NCBI GenBank assembly: GCA_035236585.1
Contig: CP141139.1
Coordinates: forward strand, 20,786,990-20,850,989
Source of the DNA: Warburgia ugandensis
Lineage: Eukaryota > Streptophyta > Magnoliopsida > Canellales > Canellaceae
DNA: 64,000 nt
Direction: 5' to 3'
Positions within the stretch are counted from its first letter, which is position 1. Each line of letters opens with the position of its first letter. The translations under genes and the position numbers were made by a program. This document shows positions 1-13,291 of the stretch, one piece after another. A model generated the notes under the pieces. It was not told where the DNA came from, ran no database searches, and was given only the letters and a program-made list of their open reading frames with translations.

Positions 1-307
1 TAATCACCAATTTGGAAAAAACTTCCTGTGGGAGATTTGTTTGAATATCTCACCTTCATTAGACTTTTTGAGTTTTTATTTGTCCTGTGGACGGGTCTTA
101 TTCACTCGAACTTGTGAGACTATGATGCTAACGTTGTTTAGATAGTCAGTTTTGTCTGTAGCAATGTGCATCTGATTATGGGTGCAAGGCATGATCTACT
201 ACCTTTAGATTGCTTATTTGCATTGTTTAGTGGGTAATGCAGTTGACTTCAGCTCGTCTTCAATTCTTAATTTGCTCTTTTATATGTTTCTGTTTTTCAT
301 TGTATAT

Positions 308-800
308 TTAAGAGTCATGGATGTGCTTGTCTTTGGTATGAATTGTAGGATTTGCTGGTTTATAAGAAAGTAATGATGTTGGTAGTTCTGGTAGTCCATA
401 AATTTCCTTTATGCCACTTATTTGCTGGTTGCTGATGGATGATTTTCTTGGTGTATATTTTATATTTACTCTATTGATCTGGTTTCTGAAGTTCATATTA
501 TTTGCAGGAGTTGAGACGTCTACAAGCCAAAGAGAGCCGAGTAGATACTTGTTGTTCATAATATTATGTGCCTCTAATATGGAAAATTTCTAACTTCATC
601 CTGTATGGTTTTGTAGGGATGATACCTGGTCTTTTCTCCCGGGCAATTGGCAGAAAGAAACTCTCTTCCAGATGGGAAAAGCCTTTCCTCTGCAAGCTTG
701 ATCTGACTGAGGAAGTCCCTGCAATAATGAGGTGATCTTTCCATAATTTGTTCAATGGTGTGAACACCCAAATGCTGCAATTCCAATCCGTCAATGCTTT
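308..800 (-). CDS. Possible last two exons of an unidentified gene
   Basis: I do not recognise this protein. On the minus strand, an open stretch at 626-800 follows an acceptor-like CTACAG and ends at a CAG/GTATCA donor-like site. A second open stretch, 308-485, follows a TTCAG acceptor and ends in a stop. The phases agree across the 140 bp intron. The first segment is hydrophilic and balanced in composition, with stretches such as IEQIMERSPHYCRDFLSQIK and FPSGREFLSANCPG, unlike the Lys/Asn-rich readings typical of AT-rich noncoding DNA. The second includes PRKSSISNQQISGIKEIYG. No catalytic motif, membrane segment or signal is visible. Any 5' exons would lie at higher coordinates, and I could not place them. 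The gene would be divergent from the fibrillin gene at 3811. It could also be a pseudogene relic or chance. Confidence 0.3.
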
Positions 801-931
801 CTGTAGTTGATGGGCACCAATTCAAAGTTCTCTTCTTATATAGGTAGAAATTGGAAATTAAGAAACCTTCCCTTACATTGCAGGGGATGATTTACTGCTG
901 AAAGTGTAGAGAGTTGTCTTGTAGGCCTACC

Positions 932-1027
932 TGTATGGTTGTATATAAATCAATTTACATTTGCATTCCTTCCTCTCTTTCACAAAATGTGTATGGTTGT
1001 ATATAAATCAATTACATTTATGTTCCT
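932..1027. repeat. Short imperfect tandem duplication, two copies
   Basis: The sequence around TGTATGGTTGTATATAAATC occurs at about 932-970 and again at 989-1026, followed each time by CAATT(T)ACATTTNNNTTCCT. The repeat period is about 57 bp. It lies in noncoding DNA. Confidence 0.7.
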
Positions 1028-1626
1028 CTTGTTGAATTGTTATTTGGGTTTTATGTGTGGTTGGTAAATGGGGAGAAATCTTGGTGGGCGAGTGTCATCT
1101 AGTTCATGCATGCGAATGTAAACTTATCTGTCGGTGTGAAGAGCATGTTAGTTGATTAATGGTTGCATTCTGTGGTAGATGCAGAGTCTTCTGACATTCG
1201 CAAGCAGCAGAAGGTTCCCATCTCACGTGGCTGGAAAACTCATCTTTTATTTTATCAACAACCTGCTACGTTCACCCATGGTTACTTACTAAAGTCTTTA
1301 CTGTGTTTTGTATGATGATTAATCTTTGATAATTAACGAAGAAGACCGATGAATGGTGCGTCTTGCTTTATTGGTTTTATGTATTAGGTCCGTCGGACTT
1401 TGATTATCCAAGTCCACACGGACTCAGGTAAGTTGGTGCTGGCTGTTTCTGTGGGATCATTCTCTGAGTGGGGAATAAAGTCTGCCACTTTCCCCTCCAC
1501 TTTCCGTGTTTGCTGTTTGGTGAAGGATCCACTTCCATCTAGGAGAGAGTGACGTCGTCTACATGGAACAACTTTTTGACCTTCATGCAGTAGCTGATGG
1601 ATGTTTATGCAACTCATATCTCATTC

Positions 1627-1664
1627 TCCCCGGACCCCGCATAGGGACCGGGGCTGCCCTTTTT
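1627..1664 (+). mobile_element. Heavily shortened Au-type SINE
   Basis: Only the 3' end of the SINE remains: CCCCGGACCCCGCAT, then GGACCGGGGCTGCCCTTTT. It is flanked by a perfect 9 bp target duplication, ATCTCATTC, at 1618-1626 and 1665-1673. The full family end (compare 11281-11442) has about 20 more bases between these two parts, so this copy is 5'-truncated and also internally deleted, or was made by a jump during reverse transcription. Confidence 0.75.
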
Positions 1665-3770
1665 ATCTCATTCCCACGTCTGTTTTGTCTCCTGGCTTGG
1701 AAATGTCGACTCATTTCGGAACGAAGATTGCTGGCCTATGGTTCTTCCACCATTCCTTTCATCAGCTTTCATCTACCTTCTATGGCTTTCAATATAGATA
1801 TGGTCATCGTTAGCAAGAAACAAAATGGCAGTATGTTATGAATGCGCATGTTTTCCTTTGAAAAGGATGAGACTCGAGAGTACATCTTGGGCTGCTCCGG
1901 TCAGTGAATCCATGTAGCAGATGGACCGTTTACTTTTTTCGCCAAGATTTTGACAAAGCCAAAGTATCCAATTTCCCTTTTTAAATTATTTAAACCGTCT
2001 ATTTTGTTCAATGCTGTAGAGCTGGACATTTTTACAATCAGGTCTAATGCAATAGTGTATGCTCATCAACAAACCGCTGAGAATCATCAAATTTGAAATT
2101 GTCTCATCCTTTGCACTGTCGAAATAGCCACGAAAGAAACAAAGATAGAAAATGACTGATGGACAGTGAAAAATGGTGGGGCCCAGTTCTATTTTGTATC
2201 GTAATGTCTAAAGTACCCGCAATCGTCCATTCCCTTTTTTGATAAACGGGGACACTTTTTTTTAATAGATATAAACTGTATATAATGGAATAGGTAATCC
2301 ACAATAAATCAATGCATTTAAATAATCTTAAGCGCTTGTTTTAACTTGAGAAGAGATGAACGCCCGTGATTTTTTACCTGAAGAAAACATACGTTAAACA
2401 CATCTAATGGGCATGAAATCTGATTGCTAATCCATTTAAACCATTCTCAACATGATGAATGTCTTGGGTCTTTTAAAAATGGGTTTTCCCACATGTACGA
2501 AGAAAAAGGCGTGTATTGTCCACGCCTCTTGAACGTGGACTCCATTTTCCAAGTGAATTATATGCATTGAATAATACAAAGCAAAGCAGTTAGGAGTAGT
2601 GTGAAGATCCTGACAAGGAGTTTTTGAATGATATTAGGTTTTAGTTTGGTTAGCGATCTTTCTTTGGATATAAATAGCAAAAGATTGTTTACAAGGACAA
2701 CTTTGCTGAAACAATTAAAGACTTAAAAGATTATAAGCGGGAGGTTTTTGTTTGAAAACCCGAATTTTGAAGTGTTAGAATTATAGTAAAACTTTGCATA
2801 GAATAAGTTTGCTAAACCTTAATTTAGAGGTACACATCAAAATGTGCTTCTTGAAAATAGTTAAAGCCTCTCAATAAGTGCAAGGGATATGATAGCTCTA
2901 TCTTTGAGATTTAATCAAGCCAAATTCAATTTGTACCTCAACTGATTTACATAATCTGGTCTCTACTTTAGTCTTCAAGATAAAGGTAGTATAATATAAT
3001 CCTTAAAAACAATAACATCTCAAAGAAAAACTTTATTAAAAAACTTAGAAAAAGAAAAAGTTCATAAGCTTAGAACCCTAGAACAAGAGTGATGTCAAAA
3101 CATGCAAGCTCTAGAACTAGAGAGCTTTATAAGTAGAAGAACCTTTAAAGCGATGCAAAAAATGGGTAAACTCAAGAGAGAGAAAATAATAATAGATTGA
3201 CGCTCAAAACTGACAAACTCTAAATAAATCAAAGAATGGACTAATGTTCAAAACTTTCAAACCCTAAACTGTAAACAAATCAGAACCCGTAGATAACAAA
3301 GTGATGTTTAAAACTGATAAACTTTAAAAGAGAGAGAATAGAGAATATCTCACGTAGACAAACTCAACAAAGCCGGAATCAAAGTCACCTAAAGAGAAGA
3401 AAATGATGCAAGGTATGACTTAGGGAACATCCCTTGTAGAAGGTAGCCTCTCCTCTAATATCTCTGTCCCAAATAATGTGAGATTATTAATTAATGTCAC
3501 TTATTACTCTATATCTCTTATAAAATGTCGTTGAAGTCCCTTTTTTAATTCAAAGAAAAAAAAGGCAACAATTAAGAAAGAAAACGATACAACATTACAA
3601 CCAATAATAATCCACTCAATTTCCAGCCCGAATAAACGAAAAGTTGCCTCTGGAGGGCCAACGTGTTAAACCCATTTCTATCCTCTCTTCACCTGACGGG
3701 GCAGTGAATAGGGGAATGAAATGCCTCTAAAAACTTCTCCAAAACTTAGTCCTTCCATCTCCCAACCATT

Positions 3771-3780
3771 CATAAATAAT
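3771..3780 (+). promoter_or_regulatory. TATA-like box before the fibrillin gene
   Basis: CATAAATAAT lies about 31-40 bp before the start codon at 3811. If used, the 5' leader would be very short. This rests on sequence resemblance only. Confidence 0.2.
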
Positions 3781-3810
3781 AGAGCGCAGAATTTAATCAT
3801 TCATTCCTCC

Positions 3811-6800
3811 ATGGATTTGGCTTCCCTTTCTTCCTTCTCCATTCCCGTCGGAAAAACCGCCCACAAACGATTACTCACAGATCTGGTATCAACGAGAAAA
3901 TCAGCTCCGGCGAAAAAAACATTTCGATGCGTTTCACAAGTCGCAACTGCAACAAATCCAGTACATAAAATACCTCTTTCTGTCGATTTTTTCCCTTTTT
4001 TTCCACAAAATTTTGACATTTTTTTATCCATTTTGAGGCGGCAATGGAGGTGGAGCAAAGAAAGCATCATCTGCTGAGAACCTCTCAGGAGACGCAACGT
4101 GGCTTGATTGCAACCGCCGATCAACGGGCATCCATAGAGGAAGCTATGGTAGTGTGTTTGATTTCATAGTGCGTCTGAAACGCAGGGTTGTAGTTCATTT
4201 GGTAAGAGAGGGTGTTTTCGTGATATAAATAAATGGCAGGTTGACGTGGAAGCATATGGTGCGGGTTGTGCAATCGACCTAAACAAATTGGACGGCACAT
4301 GGCGTCTTCATTACACGTCGGCCCCGGACGTTCTGGTTCTTTTCGAGTCCGCCGCCCGCCTGCCCTTTCTTCAGGTTCACTGCTGAATTTGTATTGGCTA
4401 TTTTTCCAGTTACCCTTGCATGGTATTTTACTATTTTAACCTTGTAATATCTTTACTTACCCTTATTTAATATATTTATATAATCAGAGGGGAGAGGAAA
4501 GTGTACACTTATTTTTTCATGTAAGGTATACTGTTTTTAGATCCTAGCCGTTCATCATGTTCAGAAGGCAATTATTAGAAAATAAAGATGCAAATGCTAT
4601 GTACTTATCAGCAAAGCATCTAGCAGATTAACGGCTTATAATCTTCATGATTGGACAACTGGATTCAAGCACACCTCATCAAGTTGATGGCTCTTGGTCA
4701 ATGTTTGCATCCTTAGTTTGGGTTCTGGTCTGGATTAGTGTTCTGTATAGTTTAACACATCCAGGAAGATGGTTTGGGTCAAATTGCCTAACTTACGATC
4801 AATTTTTTGATGGCACGCTAATATATATATATCTCTGTCTAGGTGGGCCAAATTTTCCAAAAGTTTGAGTGCAAGGATCGATCCAATGGAGGTGTTGTTC
4901 GCAATGTAGTTCGATGGAGCATCCCGACCTTATTGGAGGTAACCTCTTTCATGCTCCTGTTTGCGAAGTGATAGCCAATCTCAGAATCTATAGAAAGTTC
5001 AACAAAATAGCATACTGGTGCAACTATATATCTGGCGTGTTAATAGTATGAATGTAGGAAAGTCATGAATTTCAGCTGAGCTCATAAATCCGGGATTCAA
5101 GTGATTGGCAGGAATAAGATGAGATTTGTTGGCAAATTTTGATCTTGCAGCTTTTCAAAATTCTCTTTATATATACCATCTAACTATACATTGATTCGCA
5201 TTCTTCTGCTTCCAATGTTATCCTTTTTCACTCATTTGGTGACCAATAACCATATAGTGAATCCAATGCTGCTTTGGCAATAGCATTGTCACGCCCCACC
5301 CCTTCACATTGTTTCTTTATGTTGGATCTATGACAAGCTAAATATTTATTAGCTGATGGTTTTGGATGCTCCCTTTTCTAACTGCTGGCTTGGTAAATTT
5401 ACTGCTTTTGCTCATGTAAGCATGTTTTTGTACAATTTCTTATGTACTCTAACATTTGTACCAGCAGATAGATATATGCTGCCTGAGATGGTTATGATTT
5501 CATTTCCCAAAGCATATTGCTTTTAAGAAGCATATTTAAAACTTAAAAAAAATAAGGTGTTGACATCCACAAACTTGCACAAAACTTGGACTTGAGCACT
5601 TTGCCAAGTTGGCGAAGTGTCTTTTTATCTCACAATCAAGAGGCATCGGCTCAAGTCCACTGCTTATCCATCAAATAAGCATGTAAGTAAAGCTCTTGTT
5701 CCATCATATTCAGAATTTAGTTGATTTGAGCAATTCACTGCTTAGAATTGCTTCCAAGGTCCATATCCTCACTAGTCACTCACGACCCTTGAGTTTAACA
5801 ATGCATTTGCAAATCTAATATGTCCAAATTGTGAGCAATGAAGTTATCTTGGTATCGGTTGTATTATTGAAGTAACTTGAAGATGGACATGCTGCATTTG
5901 GAGTCCTTGCTTCTTATGTCATATGCCACTCTCTAAGTGCTGTTTGTTCCAATTTGTGGCTTTCTTTGCTTTTATTATTATTAAGATGCCTCGTGCAGTT
6001 TTAACAGAAAGCAAATCTGGAGAGCATAAGAAGGATGTAGATGAAGAAAATGTTCTCTTCTTGGATGGTAAATTCAAAGATAAACACAGGAAAAATATCA
6101 TAAAGATATATATGAAGAAAATATTCTTCTAGAACTTATGGAAAGACAAACTAATACACTGATGTGGTGTGTATGCTACTTAATGAATATATCTATTGAG
6201 AAAGAAACAGCTGAAGGTAAGAAACGGTGACCGCTTCAGTAAATGTGTAAATGGAAAACATGCATCACATGTGCAAGTAGCAGTGTAAATTCTAAAGAAG
6301 AAAAATAATTCTAGACTATTGATAAAAAAGTAGTATCTTTAAGTTGCAATTCTCATGGGTTTCATCATTTTACTGTTCTTTAGCAAATCGTCTAAGTGTA
6401 GTTTTTATTAGTTCTATCTTCTCCCTATGACATGATTTGGTGAGAAGCAGCTAGCTGTTCTCTGATGAAGAGTCTGCATAAAAACCTGCTGTAGGTTTCT
6501 GCCATGAAGTGGCTAGAACTGCAATCTGAAGTTTTCTCTCACGTAGCAGAGCAGATATTGGAGGGTATGAGGATGGAACTCTGGTAGCTGCATTGCTCCA
6601 AATTTCGGTCCTATGGTCTTTCTGAAACAATTTATTATGCCCCTTTAGTAGTGGTAGGTCATAAACATTACATCTCAAACTACAGAGAGGCTCTAGAGCT
6701 ACTGATATTGCTGATGGGGTAATTCAAGATTCTGTAGTTACTAATGTTAAGCTTCTTCATCACAGGGAACAGATATAGTATGTTAAGCAGTATGCATAAT

Positions 6801-9800
6801 CCTTTTCTTCATTATTATACTCACTGATTCAACCTCCAAGATGTCATTCACAAAACTAACCATTGTTTTGGCATGCATCTCACTTCTTCCACAACTTCCT
6901 GGATCCATCTGTTTCACAGCATCACCTACTACTTGGCTTCCTGTTTCAGCACTTCAGCATGAAACAGACCGCGCTTCTATTCCGACAGAGGAGATCTTTT
7001 GAATCTTTCCATGTGTGATACTTGGATACCTTTTGCTTTTCTTTGAGATCATTTATGAATTTCTTTATAATACAACTGTAAAGATTGGTTGGTCAAGTTT
7101 GGCAAGATAGACATTAAGTCCTGCAAATTTCTAATGCCTGGGGAGTTCAAAGTACTAAGTCCTCTTTTTACTTCTATAAAAAACTTGAAGTTACAGAATC
7201 ACTAGGTTCAAGCTCATAACATTTCTACAACCATTGCAAAACATATTTTCACTTAGAGACAAACTTTCTTCAGTTTGATACGACAAACTCCAATGCTTCT
7301 GAAATTATCTAGGTTACCAAGAAACTTACTGTTTGAAGGCCCTTCTTAGGTGACGATTTTGCTATATTTTCTTACTTATAATCAACAACCATGATTATGG
7401 TGTCCATGTGGATTGGCAATAATACACCTGGTTTAAGCGGACTGGTAAACACCTTCCCCCCACCCATGTATAAACAAACTGAATTTGCACACTGGGCTGC
7501 ATACTAAATGTATAATAAGCTTAGTTTCTTTGTAATAAAAAGCTATTCCAACTTCTCTTCCTTCTTGTCAAGCTTAGTTTCTCTGTAATGAACTATTCTG
7601 CAACTCTAGGTCAAGCTGCAGAATGTTCTCCATGTCGAAGTGAAACTGTAGTACCATAATCCTGGTGATACACTATTATATAATTTTATGTAAATTGTTT
7701 GATCCTTGAAACCCATTCACTGAGGAGCAAAATACAATGGAGGCAGGATCAAGCAATTTACATAGTGAAGTTTCCCCTCACAATGTAACCTCATAGTTTC
7801 TCACTAGAGGAAATAGTTCAACTTTATGGGATCAATGATTCAGTTCCTCTCATTTGGTTTTTGCAGAATAGTGTGGGTTTGGGACATCTGTATATCCAAA
7901 TATGGAGTTATCACTTTCTAAGAGGCGATGGCATTTCAAGATTTCCATTAATGTTCTAAAATCCTTGTCGGGGGCCATCCAAAGTATTAAAATATGTTTA
8001 CTACATGTGGGAAAGCAAAGATCTAGAAAGCAATGTTACACTCTCCCGTGCATTTCATGAGTAGTATCCAGTTTAAGATACGTAGGGGATCAAGGATGTC
8101 ATATCTTTCCCATTCTAAGACTAAGTAGAGCTCCCATATGTACCATACAAAATCCTTCCATGTACCCATGTTGGAAAAACTTAAACAAGCTTAATCTGCA
8201 CTCCGCAGTTTAGATACATATTTGCTACACTATTTTGAAACTCTTTGTAGGAAATTTACTAAAAGCAGCCATTGTCTATATTTAATTACCAAAATTATTT
8301 GAGTATTTGCGAGACAATATGTGTCTTCTGTCAAATAATATAGCAGTGTGGTCCCCATTAACTTCTGTCTGTTGCTCCGGTGTTGAACTCTTGAGATTTC
8401 TTTCTTTACAGGAACAGGAAGGTGCTACTTTGCTTGTTTCTGCAAAGTTTTCTGTTGTTTCTAAGCGCAATATATACCTTCAATTTGAAGAGGTCAGTTT
8501 CTTTTCTTAGTTTGATTTTCATTGCTAATATAGGAACGATTACACTGAGACTAAAATATGTGATTGGCATTTGGTTGCCCTTTACGTTAGCTTGCTCTGG
8601 GCATATAACATTTACAAACTGTGCTACTCATTCTAGTAGTACTTTTTCCATTCTTAACATAGCTTAGAAAACTATCCTTCCATGGTATGTCAAGATAAAG
8701 CATGTGTTAAACCTTCATATCCTGCTGTTGTCTGCTCTGAACATAAACACTCAATAGACATGCCATTGCTTCAAGAAACTTGTTTCCTCCTGAAAATTTG
8801 ACTTCATAAAACTATTACTCGTCTGCTTGAATAGGAATGATAAAACGTACATATAGTCACTACATAGACATAGTGAACCTTGGATGTGATTTTGAGATTA
8901 GTATGTTCTGGACAGAGCTTTAGGAAGTTTGGTATTCATTCTGCGTGTCCTTATTCCTTAAAAGTTTCAGGGTGACCTGACTCTCCGTTAACTCTGCAAA
9001 CATGTCTTAGCAAAATCTGTTTTCAGGTCAATTAGTGTTGGTTGCATCTATACTGAACCAACTGGTTAGTACACAGGATCTAGAGATGTGTAATTGCTAG
9101 ACAATTCGTGGCTTGTTAGATGCATACTTGTGTGTGTGTGTGTGGATACATATGCACACATGCACGTGTTCAGGTATGCTATTGAATCAGCAATTTGGAG
9201 CAGCTGTTGATTTGCAGATCAGGTGGTACTTGGTTTCACAGTATTTCTGATTCTCTTGCGGTCCCCGCCCCTAACCTAGTCTTTATGTTCTTTTCTGTAA
9301 AATTGACCTTGTATGTTTAATTTTCCTCAATATAAAGTTGTTTTCTTAATTGGTAAAACAATCACAAAAAACAATGACAACTTAACCTATGACTGTAATG
9401 CTTAAGTATTGAACTTAAGGAAAATACAATGTTCTAGCAGAGAAGACAATCTTCTTGGTGTAAATTTCTTTCTCAGATTATTTATGCTTCCAGATCAGCT
9501 TTACGTGATTTCTTTAGAATCTTATTAAGTTTCTGATTAGTAGTTTAATCATTCACAACTCTTTTATCCAAATCACTGTGCTAATTAACTTTATTGGAGT
9601 TTCTGTGCAAAAATAATTTTTTGTCAACATCGTTCTGTTATTTTTTTCCTGTTTCTGAATGTAAGTTTTATACGTAGTTGTTTTTACCTTTATAGTAAAG
9701 ACATGTCTTCTGCTAGAGAGTATTAAGTTTGATGTCCTTGGTGACTTCTCGGCAAGCTTATGCAGATATTACTGGAGTAGATTGCAACATGAAGATTGAT

Positions 9801-12800
9801 TGAAAACTTCCAAGTTTATACATCACGGTATGCATGAATAAGCAAAGGGTACAATATACATAAAAATAACAAAAGAATCCTACATGAAACCAAGATACAC
9901 AGCATGCCTGTATTATAACAGAAAGAACTATTATCTATTCATATGTAACACTTACGTTCTTGGAGGTCTTTGAGGGTGTCTAACCTTGATTAGGTGGTGG
10001 TGTATCTACCTAAGTATGAACAAAATTTATATGAGTAGCACAAAGACAACAGTAAGTTAAGACCATCAGGGCCAAAAATGCTCCTAACCATCGACTAGTG
10101 TTTAAACAATTGGGAAAGATTAGTTTTCTCCTTCTCCCCACAACCCCAGCCAGCACCACCACCATATTCCAAAAAAACGAAAAGGAAAACAAAAAAACTT
10201 CAGCCCCTTATTTACAGGACTACCCCCTGAATTGGTTACATAGCTGAGAAACTGGTCATGGAAACAATTCAAGAGGGCTGGTGATGGGGTCTATAATCGG
10301 CAGTAAATATTATCTAATATGGGCTATGCTCTTCCATGTGTCTCACACAGCAGTCCTTTCTCTATCTCTGAAGTAAAATTTTTGAAACATTTTTTCCACA
10401 TCAGTTCTAATCCCATAGGCTCCTCTTCCAACTAAAGATGCTGTCATTTATACAGAAATTTGGACCTAAATATGGATAAACCATGCATAAAATAAGTAGT
10501 AAATTGAAATTCTCAATTATCCACTCTATGGATTTTTCCCATACATTCTCAGTGTTGATTATTTCACCATCCTTTTGTGGGCAGTGTTCAGATGTTTCAG
10601 ATTATGAGGCCAGATCGGTGCATGTGGACACATGTGGGTTGCAGTAATGGATAGAATTGAATCTATCAATATGCAACAAGCAACTGGATTTACATGCCAT
10701 CTCACTGATCTAGTCTCCTTTTGTGCATAAAGTACAATATCTCCATATTATCTCTCTCCTTTTGTGCATAAAGTGTGTGTGTGTGCTTGCGTGTTAGTGC
10801 ATGCAGGTGCAAAACTGCCTTTTTCTACACATCTATACCTCTCTTTGACAATACATTTCTTTTCAACACAGAATAGATGCATCCACTTTGACTGCAGTCA
10901 TCTCGTGTTCGTCATTGTTCTGGACTTGTCTCCTTTCCTAGTGGATGAAGGAAGAAGGTCAGATCTGGTATAATCCATATAGTTGTTCAGAGTCAATGTG
11001 CCCTCAAAGTTCTATTTAGGGAATCTCAAAGCAACTGAAAAACAATGAGTGGAGAATGGAAAACAGAGTTTCCTATGATAATAAAGTGTGGAAAGAACTG
11101 GAGATATTGGCACAATGGTCATCATCATCATCAAGACCTTATCCCAATTAGGGGTCGGCACAATGGTGTTAAATTTAAATTACAGCAGAATTATTCCAGC
11201 TTTCTGCTTTTCATAGTTTCTAATCTTATTTACTTTTTCATCTGGTTCTTTGATATCTTTTTATCAAATCCATTATTGATAAAAGTTGTCGTCATGTGAC
11301 CTTGAGGTCACGGGTTCAAGGCGTGGAATCAGCCTCTTGCAAAAATACAAGGTAAGGCTGCCTACTTTAGGCCATTGTGGCCCGCCCCTTCCCCGGACCC
11401 CGCATAGGCGGGAGCTTCGTGCACCGGGGCTGCCCTTTTTTTATTATTGATTGCATTTTTGTTTCTGAATCTTAAAGAACCTGCAGCTTTGTCAAGTTTC
11501 CTCTCTTATATATCCAAGGTTTAGTATGACTGGTACATCTGACAGCTATATCCATGATAACTTTATCATGAGTTTTACTGGCTAATCTCACTCCATTATT
11601 GTGACAGGGATTTCCTACTTTTTGTGCTTTTAAATGAAAATTTTCATCATGAAAGATCAAGAAATAACCTAGCATTTTGTGCTTTACCAAAATGCATGAT
11701 AAGGGTTAAGAAATCACATTCTCGCAATATAGGAACCACAGAAGAAATAGAAAATGATATGAAAAATAAACAAAGCTAAAGCTGAGGGTAAGAATTTTTG
11801 TAGTTATAGCAATAAAACCATTATGGCTTAATTCTTGCCGTCATTTATTACAATCTCTAACTTGTACTGCTGATAAGATTTTAGGAACTAGTTTTTTTTT
11901 TTTTTTTCACTCAGCATGTTATTTGACCAATTATGTCTTTCTAGATTACAATTGGAAACTTCAAGATCAGCGAACAGTTACAAGCGTTGATCGCTCCCGC
12001 AATTCTGCCTCGATCATTTTTGAGCTTACAGGTACTATATACATTCTTTGTGTCAGAACCAACTCCTGTATATTCATTTCAATTTCTCTATGCTCAACTA
12101 TCCAGTACCTCACTTGCTCATCGCTGTCTTAAGAAAACTTGAAAATCCTCCAACAAAAATCAGCCAATTTCTCATCCATTTTATGAATTATTTAACTCAG
12201 TGACTTAGCAGCATTTACTGGCCATTGCATTTGTTAGGTCAGCTAGTTATAATTCTTCTTAATGTGGTTCAATTGATTGTTGGGATATGCTGTATGGGGA
12301 AAGAACCTTATGCACGTTGGTTGTTTCACGAGGGAGAAATAAAAAACCAGGGTAATCTAATTCCTTGAGGAATTCCTACCTAGTATCTGCAGAAATTGGG
12401 AAAAAGGTGGTGGATCAAAAGTCTAATTTCTTGGAGTAATTGAAATGTGGTACAAATAGTTGATGGTGAAAGTCATTAGCAAAATGGCATAAAATAAATC
12501 CATTATCAGATAACAGATGTGGACAAGTCTACGTCTTTTTTGATCAATCTTCTTTGCCTTCCTTGTCTAGTAAGATTGGATCCTCCATAATCCATACCAT
12601 GATTGAAAGAAAACAACTTTTTACTAGAATGTTACTGAATACTTGGAGAATTGAACTCTTTCAAGAGTTCTATCCTTGTTTCAGCCGCTTCCACTGAACA
12701 AGAGAAACCTTCCAGTCACATCATTTTGAAAACCCTAAGACTAACCATTTTTCTGCAGCCACCTCAGAATTACTTCAGAAACTCTCAAGTGAGTTGGCCT

Positions 12801-13291
12801 TTCTTTATTTTTAAGGAATTTTGTGAAGGAGGATATGGGAGGTATAACATTCTTGAAGATTCGTCTGGACAAACAAAAATCAAGTAGTATTTTGTTTTGT
12901 GTTAGCCTCTTAAGGACCCTTGCTTCCAAGCTTTGCTGAGAAAAGTTCCATGGAGGTTGAATTTGGTGATGCTGACACAAAATCACACTCCTATGCTTGT
13001 TGTCATTCTATCTCCATGAATACTAGTTCTTGGTCATGCAGATCTTGCAATTCATACGAACTTTCAAAGCGGAATTGCCTGTCAGAAGCCCCGAGAGGTA
13101 CCTCTTCTTTATGTAGTTTTACAGTTAATTTTTGTAGAGGTGGATGTGGATCATGAAATTCAAATTTGCATCGCAGACGATCAGTTGGAGGGCTGTACTA
13201 CCTCTCATACTTGGACAGAGACATGCTTCTCGGCCGAGCTGTTGGAGGTGGAGGTGTATTTGTTTTCACCAAAGCTCAACTTCTCACATAA
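3811..13291 (+). CDS. FBN8: Plastid-lipid-associated protein / fibrillin, PAP10 (FBN8)-like, eight exons
   Basis: Exons: 3811-3960, 4038-4148, 4240-4374, 4843-4938, 8412-8492, 11945-12031, 13042-13097 and 13177-13291 (stop TAA at 13289). All introns are GT-AG and the reading frame is continuous, giving 276 residues. Residues 1-50 are rich in Ser, Thr, Lys and Arg with no acidic cluster, as in a chloroplast transit peptide. The fibrillin (PAP) domain follows, with KLDGTWRLHYTSAPDVLVLF near residue 100, VGQIFQKFECKDRS, TLLVSAKF, RNIYLQFEE, then LQALIAPAILPRSFLSLQ and a C-terminal LYYLSYLDRDMLLGRAVGGG. From memory, this order and the C-terminal VGGGGVFVFTKAQ match Arabidopsis At2g46910 (PAP10/FBN8) better than other fibrillins. 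Fibrillins bind lipids at plastoglobules and thylakoids; the exact role of this clade is poorly defined. Introns 4 and 5 are about 3.5 kb each, and intron 5 carries a SINE. No broken exon is seen. The start codon is the first one followed by transit-like sequence; an in-frame ATG at 3721 would add 30 residues and is less likely. Confidence 0.93.
11281..11442 (+). mobile_element. Au-type SINE in intron 5 of the fibrillin gene
   Basis: This is a tRNA-related SINE. It carries the B-box-like GGGTTCAAGGC, the family tract GCAAAAATACAAGGTAAGGC, and the conserved 3' end CCGGACCCCGCATAGGCGGG followed by a short T run. The target duplication ATTATTGAT is perfect (11272-11280 and 11443-11451). It lacks about 20 bases of the usual 5' end, so it is slightly truncated. 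It lies in the sense direction of the host gene. Confidence 0.9.

Larger units (their letters stand above)
801..3770. other. Intergenic DNA upstream of the fibrillin gene
   Basis: Apart from the short tandem repeat and the truncated SINE, I see no gene here. A CAG/GTAAGT donor-like site occurs at about 1428, but no convincing exon goes with it. From about 2600 to 3500 the DNA is very AT-rich, with short repeated phrases such as AAAACTGACAAACTCTAAA. It probably includes the fibrillin promoter. Confidence 0.5.

Noticed and set aside
1384-1617. Minus-strand open frame and the plus-strand CAG/GTAAGT site near 1428
   Set aside because: The two strands conflict, no flanking exon fits either, and no family is recognisable.
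5281-5310. TGTCACGCCCCACCCC, resembling an LTR edge
   Set aside because: No matching far end, target duplication or element sequence was found in the intron.
6451-6678. Minus-strand open frame in fibrillin intron 4
   Set aside because: It looks mildly protein-like but has no recognisable domain, splice context or partner, so it is not listed as a gene.
11281-11442. A tRNA gene, suggested by the B-box-like GGTTCAAGGC
   Set aside because: The 3' end, length and target duplication show a SINE. No tRNA cloverleaf is present here or elsewhere in the window.
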